This document shows positions 27,219 through 34,972 of a stretch of 38,449 bases of DNA, in pieces. The stretch's first letter is position 1. Every line of letters starts with the position of its first letter. The stretch is taken from contig JAGRKZ010000133.1 of assembly GCA_020442065.1 (NCBI GenBank), positions 1 to 38,449 of the forward strand. Reading direction: 5' to 3'. This DNA is from Bauldia sp. (lineage in GTDB: Bacteria; Pseudomonadota; Alphaproteobacteria; Rhizobiales; Kaistiaceae). Under the pieces are notes generated by a model that saw only the letters and a list, made by a program, of their open reading frames with translations, was not told the DNA's origin and did not search any database. Both the position numbers and the translations under genes were made by a program.

Positions 27219-28130
27219 ATGCCGGCGCGCGCGTATTGGCAGGGCCAGATCAGGCTGGCGCTTGTGTCCATACCTGTCCAGGTCTTCTCGGCGACGAAGT
27301 CCGCCGCCAAGATCAGCTTCAATCAGATTCACGCGCCGAGCGGCAAGCGGATCCGCTACGAGAAGGTCGCGCCGGGGGTCGGCGTTGTCGACCCCAGCGA
27401 TATCGTCAAGGGCTACGAGGTCGAGAAGGGCAAGTATGTCCTTCTTACCGAGGACGAGATCAATGACGTGAAGATCGAGGCGAAGCGCACGATCGACCTG
27501 ATCCAGTTCGTCGACGCCGCCGAGGTCGACTCCCTCTATTTCGACAAGCCCTACTTCGTATCGCCCGAGGACGACGACACCTCGGCGGAGGCCTACGTCG
27601 TGCTCCGCGACGCGCTCAAGGCGACCGGCAAGATCGGGATCGGCCATATCGTGGCGCGGGGTCATTCCAGCCTGGTTGCGCTCCGGCCCTACCAGAAGGG
27701 CCTGATGATCGAGACGCTGCGCTATGCCGACGAAGTGCAGAAGGCGGACCCGTTCTTCACCGACGTCCCGGATTCGAAACCTGACAAGGAACTCCTGTCG
27801 CTTGCAGAGGAGCTGATCGAGCGGAAGGCCAAGCCGTTCGATCCGAAAGCTTTCAGCGATCCCTACGAGGCGGCGCTGCGCGAACTGATCGACGCCAAGA
27901 TGGAGAACCGGCCGCCGGAAGCGATCGACGAGCCGCAGGTCGGGGCCAAGGTCATCGACCTGATGGAAGCGCTGAAGCGCAGCGTCGGCGGCAAGAGCGA
28001 GACAACGACCAAGAAGGCGGCCGCCAGCGCCAAGAAGCCGCCGGCAAAGAAATCGCCGGCGAAGGCGTCTTCGTCCTCCTCCAAGACAGTGGACAAGAAG
28101 GCGCCGGCGAAGCGCAAGCGCGCCGCCTGA
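27219..28130 (+). CDS. ku: Bacterial Ku protein (NHEJ)
   Basis: A 303-residue protein that forms a homodimeric ring on double-strand break ends and recruits LigD for non-homologous end joining. The Ku core spans residues 1-255, starting ARAYWQGQIRLALVSIPVQVFSAT, with KISFNQIHAPSGKRIRYEKVAPG, and VVLRDALKATGKIGIGHIVARGHSSLVALRP. The C-terminal ~45 residues are a low-complexity tail of Lys, Ala, Pro and Ser (KKPPAKKSPAK), like the extended basic tails that aid DNA threading in other bacterial Ku proteins. It is 19 bp upstream of ligD and certainly cotranscribed. It diverges from the sulfotransferase. Confidence 0.97.
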   Translation: MPARAYWQGQIRLALVSIPVQVFSATKSAAKISFNQIHAPSGKRIRYEKVAPGVGVVDPSDIVKGYEVEKGKYVLLTEDEINDVKIEAKRTIDLIQFVDAAEVDSLYFDKPYFVSPEDDDTSAEAYVVLRDALKATGKIGIGHIVARGHSSLVALRPYQKGLMIETLRYADEVQKADPFFTDVPDSKPDKELLSLAEELIERKAKPFDPKAFSDPYEAALRELIDAKMENRPPEAIDEPQVGAKVIDLMEALKRSVGGKSETTTKKAAASAKKPPAKKSPAKASSSSSKTVDKKAPAKRKRAA

Positions 28131-28149
28131 GGCCTGACGGCGGGGCGCA

Positions 28150-30747
28150 ATGGCCGATAGCCTCCGCGAGTATCGTCAGAAGCGCGATTTCTCCCGTACC
28201 GCAGAGCCGAGCGGCGATGAGGCGCGCCGGAGGTCGGGCGGCTTCCGCTACCTGATCCAGCGGCACGCCGCGACGCGGCTCCACTTCGATTTCCGACTCG
28301 AGTTCGACGGTGTGCTCTTGTCGTGGGCCGTGCCCAACGGGCCGAGCCTCGACCCCCACGACAGGCGGCTCGCGGTCCGCACCGAAGACCATCCGCTCGA
28401 CTACGGCGACTTCGAGGGGACGATCCCCAAAGGCGAGTACGGCGGCGGCACGGTGATGCTGTGGGACGAGGGCACCTGGGAGCCCGTCGGCGACCCGGCG
28501 GAGGGTCTCGCCAAGGGCGACTTCAAGTTCATCCTCCACGGCGAGCGGCTGAAGGGGAAGTGGGTGCTGGTTCGGATGCGGCGGAAGCCGAAGGAGCGTT
28601 CGAAACGCGAGAACTGGCTGCTGATCAAGGAGCGGGACACCTACGCCACGGAGGAGTCCAAGCCGATCGTGGAGCGGATCACCACGAGCGTGCGAACCGG
28701 TCGGACCCTCGATGAGATCGCCGCCGGCAATGTCGAATGGCTGAAGTCCGGCATGAGCATCAAGAAGAGCGGCGCCCGCCAGACGACCGCGCCGAAGCGG
28801 TCATCCGCGGCCAGCGGCCCTCCGAAGTTCGTCGCACCCGAGCTTGCGACCCTGGTCGATGCGCCGCCCGAGGGCGATGGCTGGGTCCACGAGATCAAGT
28901 TTGACGGCTACCGCATGCTTGCCGCGATCGGCGGGGGCGAGGTCCGCATCTACACCCGGCGCGGACTCGACTGGACCGACAAGTTCCGGCCGCTGCTGCG
29001 GCCGCTCCTTGACCTGCCGATGTCGTCGGCCCTGTTCGACGGCGAGGTGGCGGTGGCGGACAAGGACGGACGCACCGATTTCGGCGCGCTCCAGGACCGC
29101 ATGGCGGAGGGCAAGGGCAGGGGGGTAGGCTACTACCTCTTTGACCTGCTCTCGCTCGACGGCGAGGATATGCGCAAGCGTCCGTTGCTCGAACGGAAGC
29201 AGGCCCTGGCGGCATTGCTCGCCGACCAGCCTCGAACCGGACCGCTGTTCTACTCCGATCATGTCGCCGGCAATGGCGCGGCGATGCTCCAGCACGTCTG
29301 CGAGATGAATCTCGAAGGCATCATCTCGAAACGCTCCGATTCGCCTTACCGCTCCGACCGCAGCAAGGCTTGGCTCAAGTCCAAGTGCGGGTTCGGCCAG
29401 GAGTTCGTCATCATCGGCTGGCGGCCCTCGGACGTGAAGGGCCGGCCGTTCTCGTCGATCCTGCTGGGCGTCCGCGAGGGTGACCGCCTGGTCTATCGCG
29501 GCCGGGTCGGCAGCGGCTTCGGGGAGCGCGAGTTGCACGAGTTGTGGCCGGAACTGGAGAAGCGCAAGGTGAAGGCGCCACCGGCCGAGGACGTGCCGGC
29601 GGAGGTCGTGCGCAGGGCGCATTTCGTGAAGCCCGAGCTCGTCGCCGAGATCTCCTTCCGCGGTTTCACCGACGAGGGCTACATCCGGCAGGGGAGCTAC
29701 AAGGGCCTCCGCAAGGACAAGACGGCGGCGGAGGTGGTCGGCGAGGCGCCGGAGGCCGCCCCGGAGAGACGTTTCGTCCGGACGATGCGGTCCGGACCAG
29801 CGAAGGAGGCGCCGGTGGCCAAGCCGCCCGCAGTCATCAGCGTGGAATCGACCCGCAACGACAAGGCGATCGAGATAGAGGGCATTCGCCTCACGCATCC
29901 CGACAAGGTCATCTTTCCCGGCCAGGGGATCACCAAGCGCGGGCTCGCCGAGTACTATCTCACGGTCAAGGATCGCATCCTCGCCCATGTTGCCGACCGG
30001 CCCCTGTCGCTGGTGCGCTGCCCAGACGGGGCCGACGGCGACTGCTTCTTCCAGAAGCACGCCTCTCCAGGCTTTCCCGACGCCTTCAAGCCGATCCGGA
30101 TCAAGGAGAAGGAAGGCAGTGACCTCTACCTCTACATCGAGGACGTTCGCGGGCTGATCGCCTGTGTCCAGATGGGCGCGCTCGAACTCCACATCTGGGG
30201 CTCGCATAACGACACGCTGGAGCTGCCCGACCGCATCGTCTTCGACCTCGATCCGGACGAGGAAATGGACTTCTCGGCGGTGCGAGGAGCGGCGACGACC
30301 GTGCGCGACCGGTTGTCTGCGCTCGGCCTGAAGACGTTTCCGATGGTGACGGGCGGCAAGGGCGTCCATGTCGTTGCCCCGCTCACGCCCCGGCACGGCT
30401 GGAACGACGTGAAGGCGTTTTGTGAGGCGCTGGCGCGGACGATGGCGGCCGAGGAACCGAAACGCTTTCTGGCGGTTGCCACCAAGGCCAAGCGCTCGGG
30501 CCGGATATTCATCGATTATCTCCGCAACGGCCGTGGCGCCACGGCGATCTGTCCGTTTTCGACCCGGGCCAAGCGCGGGGCCCCCGTCGCTTGGCCAGTG
30601 TCATGGGCGCAACTCGCACGCCTCGACAGCGCAAGGCCAGCCAATGTCGAGAACGTTGCCGGATTGCTCGGGAAATCGAGAGCGGACCCGTGGGCGAGCT
30701 ATTTCGACGTCGATCAGGTCCTGCCGCTGGAGCAGCTTGGTCTCTGA
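28150..30747 (+). CDS. ligD: Multifunctional ATP-dependent DNA ligase LigD (PE-LIG-POL)
   Basis: An 865-residue NHEJ enzyme with all three modules, in the Pseudomonas order. The 3'-phosphoesterase (about 1-190) keeps His39, Asp47, Arg49 and His81 at the spacing of the characterised enzyme (RHAATRLHFDFRLE, EDHPLDYGDFEG). The ATP ligase (about 225-530) has adenylating Lys250 in EIKFDGYRM, FDGEVAV, and GIISKRSDSPYR. The primase-like polymerase (about 570-865) has catalytic Asp699 and Asp701 in FDLDPDE, with GGKGVHV and Asp789 in RIFIDYLRN. All known catalytic residues are present, so it should be active. It processes and seals ends held by Ku. The linker at 535-570 is low-complexity. Confidence 0.97.
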   Translation: MADSLREYRQKRDFSRTAEPSGDEARRRSGGFRYLIQRHAATRLHFDFRLEFDGVLLSWAVPNGPSLDPHDRRLAVRTEDHPLDYGDFEGTIPKGEYGGGTVMLWDEGTWEPVGDPAEGLAKGDFKFILHGERLKGKWVLVRMRRKPKERSKRENWLLIKERDTYATEESKPIVERITTSVRTGRTLDEIAAGNVEWLKSGMSIKKSGARQTTAPKRSSAASGPPKFVAPELATLVDAPPEGDGWVHEIKFDGYRMLAAIGGGEVRIYTRRGLDWTDKFRPLLRPLLDLPMSSALFDGEVAVADKDGRTDFGALQDRMAEGKGRGVGYYLFDLLSLDGEDMRKRPLLERKQALAALLADQPRTGPLFYSDHVAGNGAAMLQHVCEMNLEGIISKRSDSPYRSDRSKAWLKSKCGFGQEFVIIGWRPSDVKGRPFSSILLGVREGDRLVYRGRVGSGFGERELHELWPELEKRKVKAPPAEDVPAEVVRRAHFVKPELVAEISFRGFTDEGYIRQGSYKGLRKDKTAAEVVGEAPEAAPERRFVRTMRSGPAKEAPVAKPPAVISVESTRNDKAIEIEGIRLTHPDKVIFPGQGITKRGLAEYYLTVKDRILAHVADRPLSLVRCPDGADGDCFFQKHASPGFPDAFKPIRIKEKEGSDLYLYIEDVRGLIACVQMGALELHIWGSHNDTLELPDRIVFDLDPDEEMDFSAVRGAATTVRDRLSALGLKTFPMVTGGKGVHVVAPLTPRHGWNDVKAFCEALARTMAAEEPKRFLAVATKAKRSGRIFIDYLRNGRGATAICPFSTRAKRGAPVAWPVSWAQLARLDSARPANVENVAGLLGKSRADPWASYFDVDQVLPLEQLGL

Positions 30748-30947
30748 CGACCCAAGCATGTCCGACCCCGTTGGATGCCGTGGGACTCGAAGGATGACGA
30801 TGGACAACCTCGCTGGAATATGAGAACATAAAGAGAACAAAAGAATGGCCGCGCTTACGAGGCTGTGGATGACGCGATGTTTCCGGGCCGGGCGAGGCCG
30901 GGAAGCGCTAGGGTCCCGGCAAAGCGAAAACTGGAAAGGACGACGCC
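30748..30947 (+). other. 200-bp gap between ligD and ssb
   Basis: It holds the LexA box and AT-rich stretches around 30818-30845, then a GC-rich leader to ssb. TGGACA at about 30800 could be a -35, but no matching -10 is convincing. A short frame from ATG 30845 overlaps ssb and is not supported. Confidence 0.4.
30824..30838 (+). promoter_or_regulatory. LexA operator upstream of ssb
   Basis: GAAC-ATAAAGA-GAAC is an exact alphaproteobacterial SOS box with an AT-rich spacer, about 110 bp before the ssb start. It predicts LexA control of ssb. In many relatives the same kind of box is shared by ssb and a divergent uvrA; here ligD lies upstream instead. Confidence 0.85.
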
Positions 30948-31439
30948 ATGGCGGGCAGCGTGAACAAGGTGATCCTCGTCGGCAATCTCGGCCGTGACCC
31001 GGAGGTGCGGCGCCTCAACTCTGGCGCGCCCGTCGTGAGCATGCGAATTGCCACCTCGGAAAACTGGCGCGACAAGAATTCGGGCGAGCGGCAGGAACGC
31101 ACCGAGTGGCATAACGTCGTGATCTACAACGAGAATCTCTGCAAGATTGCGGAGCAGTATCTTCGCAAGGGCTCGAAGGTCTATGTCGAGGGCCAGTTGC
31201 AGACCCGCAAATGGCAGGACCAGAGCGGCCAGGATCGCTATACCACCGAGGTGGTGCTAACCCGCTTCCGGGGTGAGCTGACGCTTCTCGACAGCCGCGG
31301 CGAGGGGGGTGGACAAGCCAGCGATCGCGGCAGCGATTTCGGCCGGTCGTCGCCGATGGAGTCAGGTGGTGGCAGCCGGGGAGGCGGCGGCAACGCGCCG
31401 TCGTACGCAGAAGAACTCGACGACGAGATCCCGTTCTAG
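30948..31439 (+). CDS. ssb: Single-stranded DNA-binding protein
   Basis: A 163-residue SSB that binds single-stranded DNA as a tetramer in replication, repair and recombination. The OB-fold (1-110) begins [21 protein letters not shown] and includes [42 protein letters not shown] flexible Gly/Ser-rich linker (115-153) follows, and the acidic tip DDEIPF, which docks RecO, PriA, Exo I and other partners. The ATG has GGAAAGG upstream. A LexA box stands 110 bp before the start, so expression should rise after DNA damage. Confidence 0.97.
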   Translation: MAGSVNKVILVGNLGRDPEVRRLNSGAPVVSMRIATSENWRDKNSGERQERTEWHNVVIYNENLCKIAEQYLRKGSKVYVEGQLQTRKWQDQSGQDRYTTEVVLTRFRGELTLLDSRGEGGGQASDRGSDFGRSSPMESGGGSRGGGGNAPSYAEELDDEIPF

Positions 31440-31522
31440 TCCCGCGGCCGCAGGGTCATGACGTTGGCGCCGATGGCCGGCAGCGCTATCTGACGACCTG
31501 CGACGGTTGGTGCCGATGTGGC

Positions 31523-31636
31523 CTATCGGTCGGAGTCGCCGCGGCCCGCGACGTGATTGGCCCACAGCAGAACGACCGAGAACAGGGCGAACGCCGCCAC
31601 TGCCACGATCGTCACGACGAGACTGTCGGTTGGCAT
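31523..31636 (-). CDS. Small single-span membrane protein (37 residues)
   Basis: I do not recognise a named family. The product is 37 residues: a polar start MPTDS, one hydrophobic span (about 6-27, LVVTIVAVAAFALFSVVLLWAN) and a short charged tail HVAGRGDSDR. Support for a real gene: a strong GGAGGGAGGG ribosome site, eight bases before the ATG; a span ending in Trp near the interface; and a perfect FNR/FixK box 62-75 bp upstream of the start codon. Small single-span proteins of this style often attach to respiratory oxidases, such as CydX- or CcoQ-like subunits, but no such sequence match can be claimed. It stands between ssb (converging) and a VOC gene (diverging). Confidence 0.6.
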   Translation of the reverse strand: MPTDSLVVTIVAVAAFALFSVVLLWANHVAGRGDSDR

Positions 31637-31697
31637 AGTCGAATCCCTCCCTCCACCTAGTCCGGCGGAAGGATTTCGCCAGGGCGGCCCGACGGCC

Positions 31698-31711
31698 TTG
31701 ATCTGCATCAA
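31698..31711. promoter_or_regulatory. FNR/FixK-type box
   Basis: TTGAT-CTGC-ATCAA is a perfect match to the FNR/FixK consensus TTGAT-N4-ATCAA. It lies in the gap between the leftward 37-residue gene and the rightward VOC gene. Its centre is about 68 bp from the start codon of the former and about 153 bp from that of the latter, so the small membrane protein is the likelier target: activation from -41.5 would start RNA near 31663. No clear -10 was seen. Confidence 0.7.
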
Positions 31712-31857
31712 TGCCGATGCCGAAGCAGACGGGCGGAGGCACGGTCGCCGTTGCGCTCACCGGCATGCCGCCGCCTCGCATCCGCCCACGGAGCGATGCC
31801 TTGCCCTCGATTGATCCAGCGAAGACACTCCCGGAAGGGGAGGAGCGGCAGAAAGGC

Positions 31858-32265
31858 ATGGACGCCCGGCTCTGGAACATCGGCATGAAGGTCCGCGACG
31901 TGAAGGCGGAGGCCGATTATTTCGTGGCGCTCGGCGCCGACCTCCGCATCCACGAGACCCTCTCGACCCCGGACGGCACGTTCGAATATGCGCTGCTTGA
32001 TTTTGCCGGAACCCGGCTCTTCCTCACACCGGTGACGGTGTTCGAGGGGCGGCTGCCAGGCCCTCTCCCGGAAGGACTGACCCACGCGGTCTTCGAGGTT
32101 GCGGATGTCGATCGCGAGCTTGAACGTCTCGTCGCACTCGGCACGGAGGTCCTCATCCCGCCGATCGAAGTCAGCGCCGCGCTCGGCTCGCGACGCCTTG
32201 CCTTCTGCCGATCGCCGGGCGGTCTGGTCTTCGAAGTCCTGCAAATTCGCGAGTCGCTGGTCTAG
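31858..32265 (+). CDS. VOC (glyoxalase/bleomycin-resistance) fold protein
   Basis: A 135-residue protein with the beta-alpha-beta-beta-beta repeat of the vicinal-oxygen-chelate superfamily: MDARLWNIGMKVRDVKAEADYFVALGADL at the start, then the second half beginning THAVFEVADVDRELERLVALGTEV and ending SPGGLVFEVLQI. Members bind a metal and act as lyases, dioxygenases, epimerases or resistance proteins; which one cannot be told. The ATG at 31858 was chosen because homology begins there. An in-frame ATG at 31711 lies inside the FNR box and would add about 50 unrelated residues. The closest ribosome site, GGGGAGGAG, is a little far away. Confidence 0.75.
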   Translation: MDARLWNIGMKVRDVKAEADYFVALGADLRIHETLSTPDGTFEYALLDFAGTRLFLTPVTVFEGRLPGPLPEGLTHAVFEVADVDRELERLVALGTEVLIPPIEVSAALGSRRLAFCRSPGGLVFEVLQIRESLV

Positions 32266-32342
32266 ACAGAGCGGCGATTGGCCCTTGACCGCGATCGCTC
32301 CCGTCGGGCACGTGCGGCACCCGGGACGTTCTGGAGGCACTG

Positions 32343-33041
32343 ATGGCGACAAAGCCGCTGCGGAAATACATCATCTGCTCGTCGCAGCGGAGCGGCAGTA
32401 AGCTTTACTGCCAGCTCCTCAAGATGACCGGCGTGCTCGGCGCCCCGTCCGAGTTTCTCGTCCTCAGCAAGGTCGAGGCGCGGGCCGCGGAAGCCGGTGA
32501 AAACGACCTCGCCAGAATCGTCCTCGGTCGGCTCGCGGAAAAGGCCTCGCCGAGCGGCATCGCTGGCGTCAAGCTGCACTTCCACGAGTTCTCGGCGCTG
32601 ACCGGACGGGTTCCGCTCGAGTCCTTCGGTGGCTTCGACGTCTGGGTCTACATAGACCGACGCGACCGCGCCGCGCAGGCGGTGTCGCTGGCGACCGCGT
32701 GGCAGACCAACCAGTTCTCGAGCCGCAAGGAAGCGACCGGCGAGGCCGCCTACTCGTTCGAGCTGATTTCCAAGGCGGTCGACCGGCTCGACGAGGACAA
32801 GATCGGCTGGCGGCGCTACTTCGATGCGCACGACATCCGCCCGCATGGCGTGATCTACGAGGATGTGATGGACGAGCCCGAGCGCTCGGTCTCCATCGTG
32901 CTTGACGCCTTTGGCGTGGCTGCGGAAAACCCGATCCGGCTTGCCGATGTCCGAAGCGAGATCCAGCGCACGGACGAGACCCGCGAATGGGCCGAACGCT
33001 ATCGCGCCGAGCGCATCCACCGAGGCATGGATCCGATTTGA
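32343..33041 (+). CDS. Stf0-type sulfotransferase
   Basis: A 232-residue PAPS-dependent sulfotransferase of the Stf0 family, whose prototype is the mycobacterial trehalose 2-sulfotransferase. Seen are the 5'-phosphosulfate loop YIICSSQRSGSKLYCQLL (9-26), then GAPSEFL, GVKLHFHEF and VYIDRRDRAAQAVSLATAWQTNQF with the 3'-phosphate-binding Arg and Ser, and VIYEDVMDEPERSV near the C-terminus. A GGAGG ribosome site lies six bases before the ATG. Its acceptor is unknown; the family acts on trehalose, glycolipids and other sugars. It is unrelated in detail to the sulfotransferase beside lexA. It is followed by a HAD hydrolase in the same direction. Confidence 0.88.
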   Translation: MATKPLRKYIICSSQRSGSKLYCQLLKMTGVLGAPSEFLVLSKVEARAAEAGENDLARIVLGRLAEKASPSGIAGVKLHFHEFSALTGRVPLESFGGFDVWVYIDRRDRAAQAVSLATAWQTNQFSSRKEATGEAAYSFELISKAVDRLDEDKIGWRRYFDAHDIRPHGVIYEDVMDEPERSVSIVLDAFGVAAENPIRLADVRSEIQRTDETREWAERYRAERIHRGMDPI

Positions 33042-33135
33042 ACCCACCCGGGGCAGGCCGTGTGCTTCGCCAAGGCAAAGGCCGCAAGGGCTGTGCTACC
33101 TTGCAGCGTCGATTGCGACTGCCCGGAGAAGTGCC

Positions 33136-33813
33136 ATGACCGATCCCACCGTCTCGTTCCTGTTTGATCTCGACGGGACGCTGGTCGACAGTGTCTACCA
33201 GCACGTGCTCGCCTGGCACGAGGCGCTGCAGGAGGAGGGGATAGAACTCTCGATCTGGCGCATCCACCGCAAGATCGGCATGTCCGGCGGGCTGTTCACC
33301 AACATGCTGTTCCGCGAGACCGGCCTCGAAATTGACCCCTCCCGCATCGAGCGGGTGCGCAAGCGCCACGCTGTGGCCTACAATAGCCGCGCTCACGAGG
33401 TAAGGCCGCTGCCCGGAACGCGGGAACTGCTGGGCTACCTGACCTCCGCCGGCATTCCCTGGGCGATCGCCACGAGCGGCAGGATAGAGACGGCGGGGCC
33501 GATCATCGAGCGGCTGGAGGTCGATCAGTCCCGCGTCCCGGTCATCACCCGCGATAGGGTCCGCTACGCCAAGCCCGATCCCGACCTCTTCCTTGCCGCG
33601 GCGGCGGCATTGGGACAACCCATCGCCCACGCCTGCATCGTCGGCGACAGCGTGTGGGACATGCTGGCCGCCCGCCGCGCTGGTGGCCTTGGCGTCGGCC
33701 TGCTCTCCGGCGGCTACGGAGAGGACGAGCTGGTGCGCGCGAGCGCTTATCGCGTCTACGAGGATCCGGCGGACCTTCTGCGCCATATCGATGAGGTCGG
33801 CGGCCGCCGCTGA
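33136..33813 (+). CDS. HAD-superfamily hydrolase (phosphatase, PGP-like)
   Basis: A 225-residue haloacid-dehalogenase-type phosphatase. Motif I is FDLDGTLVDS with nucleophile Asp11 and acid/base Asp13; a helical cap (about 20-85) follows. Motif II is WAIATSGR, motif III is the Lys in RYAKPDPDLF, and motif IV is IVGDSVWDMLAARRAG. This is the subfamily I layout seen in phosphoglycolate phosphatases and beta-phosphoglucomutases. The substrate is undetermined. GGAGA lies six bases before the ATG at 33136. The gene follows the Stf0 sulfotransferase by about 95 bp, and the two may share a transcript. Confidence 0.85.
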   Translation: MTDPTVSFLFDLDGTLVDSVYQHVLAWHEALQEEGIELSIWRIHRKIGMSGGLFTNMLFRETGLEIDPSRIERVRKRHAVAYNSRAHEVRPLPGTRELLGYLTSAGIPWAIATSGRIETAGPIIERLEVDQSRVPVITRDRVRYAKPDPDLFLAAAAALGQPIAHACIVGDSVWDMLAARRAGGLGVGLLSGGYGEDELVRASAYRVYEDPADLLRHIDEVGGRR

Positions 33814-33839
33814 GACGGCGTCGCCGCGGTCTCTCGCCA

Positions 33840-33868
33840 TTGACTCGTGCAAGGAAACATCGTTTTTC
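33840..33868 (+). promoter_or_regulatory. Possible promoter of the ABC importer operon
   Basis: TTGACT (33840-33845) is a good -35, but the hexamer 17 bp later, TTTTTC (33863-33868), is a poor -10. The gap between the HAD gene and the binding-protein gene (33814-33929) holds nothing else I can name. Confidence 0.3.
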
Positions 33869-33929
33869 GGTCAACACTCGGCCGGCCACGAAGAGCCGGG
33901 CAGAAGAAGCACACAGGGAGTTGAAACGC

Positions 33930-34880
33930 ATGCGCAAGCTTGGCATCGCGCTGTTGGGCGCCATCATCGCCACTCCGGCATTTGCCGCCGATATCACGGT
34001 CGCGGTCACTGCGATCGTCGAGCATCCGGCGCTCGACGCCGCCCGCGACGGCATCAAGGAGGGCCTCGCCGCCGAGGGCTACGCGGACGGCAAGGAGATC
34101 GATTTCATCTACCAGTCGGCTCAGGGTGCGCCGGCGACGGCCGCGCAGATCGCCCGGCAGTTTGTGGGCGACAACGTCACGGTGATCGTCCCGATCTCGA
34201 CACCTTCGGCCCAGGCAGCGGCTGCCGCGACCAAGGACATTCCGATCGTCTTCACCGCCGTCACCGATCCGATCGCGGCCGAGCTGGTGGCGACGCTGGA
34301 AAAGCCGGGTGGCAACATCACCGGCATTTCCGATATGTCGCCGATGGCCGATCACGTCGCGCTGATCAAGGAGATCACGCCCAACGTGAAGTCGATCGGC
34401 GTTCTGTTCAATCCGGGCGAGGCCAATTCGGTATCGCTGGTCGACCGCCTCAAAGAAGTTGCTTCCGGGGCCGGGCTCGCCGTCGTCGAGGCGCCGGTCA
34501 CCAAATCCGCGGATGTCCAGGCCGTCGCGCGCAGCCTGGTCGGCAAGGTCGACGCCATGTACGTGCCGACCGACAACACGGTGGTCTCCGCGCTCGAGGC
34601 CGCGATCGCAGTGGCCGACGAGAACGACATCCCGTTCTACGCCGGCGATACCGACAGCGTTAAGCGCGGGGCGCTCGCTTCGATCGGGTTCAACTACTTC
34701 GACGTCGGCGTCGAGACCGGCAAGGTCGTCGCCCGGGTCCTCAAGGGCGAGAAGCCTGGCGACATCGACGTGACGTTCGCTTCGGGTACCGACCTGTTCG
34801 TCAACAAGTCGGCGGCGGAGAAGATGGGTGTGACGATCCCCGAAGCCGTCATCGCCCGCGCCAACACTGTCATCGAGTAG
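33930..34880 (+). CDS. ABC importer substrate-binding protein (TrpX/YtgA-like)
   Basis: A 316-residue periplasmic binding protein. The start ATG at 33930 has GGGAG nine bases upstream and gives a classic signal peptide MRKLGIALLGAIIATPAFAA, cut after AFA. The mature part is the two-lobed fold of the ABC-substrate-binding family PF04392: IVEHPALDAARDGIKEGLAAEGY, PISTPSAQAAAAATKDIPIVFTAVTDP, GGNITGISDMSP, GVLFNPGEANSV, YVPTDNTVVSALEAAI and FYAGDTDSVKRGALASIGFNYFDVGVETGK. Relatives bind tryptophan, tyrosine or related small molecules, but ligand residues cannot be read safely here. A permease and an ATPase follow. A strong stem-loop stands after its stop. Confidence 0.9.
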   Translation: MRKLGIALLGAIIATPAFAADITVAVTAIVEHPALDAARDGIKEGLAAEGYADGKEIDFIYQSAQGAPATAAQIARQFVGDNVTVIVPISTPSAQAAAAATKDIPIVFTAVTDPIAAELVATLEKPGGNITGISDMSPMADHVALIKEITPNVKSIGVLFNPGEANSVSLVDRLKEVASGAGLAVVEAPVTKSADVQAVARSLVGKVDAMYVPTDNTVVSALEAAIAVADENDIPFYAGDTDSVKRGALASIGFNYFDVGVETGKVVARVLKGEKPGDIDVTFASGTDLFVNKSAAEKMGVTIPEAVIARANTVIE

Positions 34881-34896
34881 CGCACGCAGGTCAGTT

Positions 34897-34922
34897 CCCG
34901 GTCCGGGCAGTCCCGGGCCGGG
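34897..34922 (+). repeat. Stem-loop after the binding-protein gene
   Basis: Arms CCCGGTCCGGG (34897-34907) and CCCGGGCCGGG (34912-34922) pair over 11 positions with one G-U pair and a CAGT loop. It is 17 bp past the stop of the binding-protein gene and 50 bp before the permease start. Stems in this place in ABC operons usually protect the upstream mRNA or reduce read-through, so that binding protein exceeds permease. There is no U-run. Confidence 0.6.
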
Positions 34923-34972
34923 CGGCCGAAGGGGGAGACGCTGTCCGGGCTCGGCGGGAAGGGGGGTGCCGC

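Noticed and set aside
26979-27665. Upstream extension of the sulfotransferase by up to 229 residues
   Set aside because: It runs into ku on the other strand. The GGAGAG-supported ATG at 26978 fits the family length.
30845-31021. Small frame starting at ATG 30845 before ssb
   Set aside because: It overlaps the ssb start in another frame and has no ribosome site or recognisable content.
31711-31857. Longer start for the VOC protein at ATG 31711
   Set aside because: The ATG falls in the FNR box and the added 49 residues have no VOC similarity or ribosome site.
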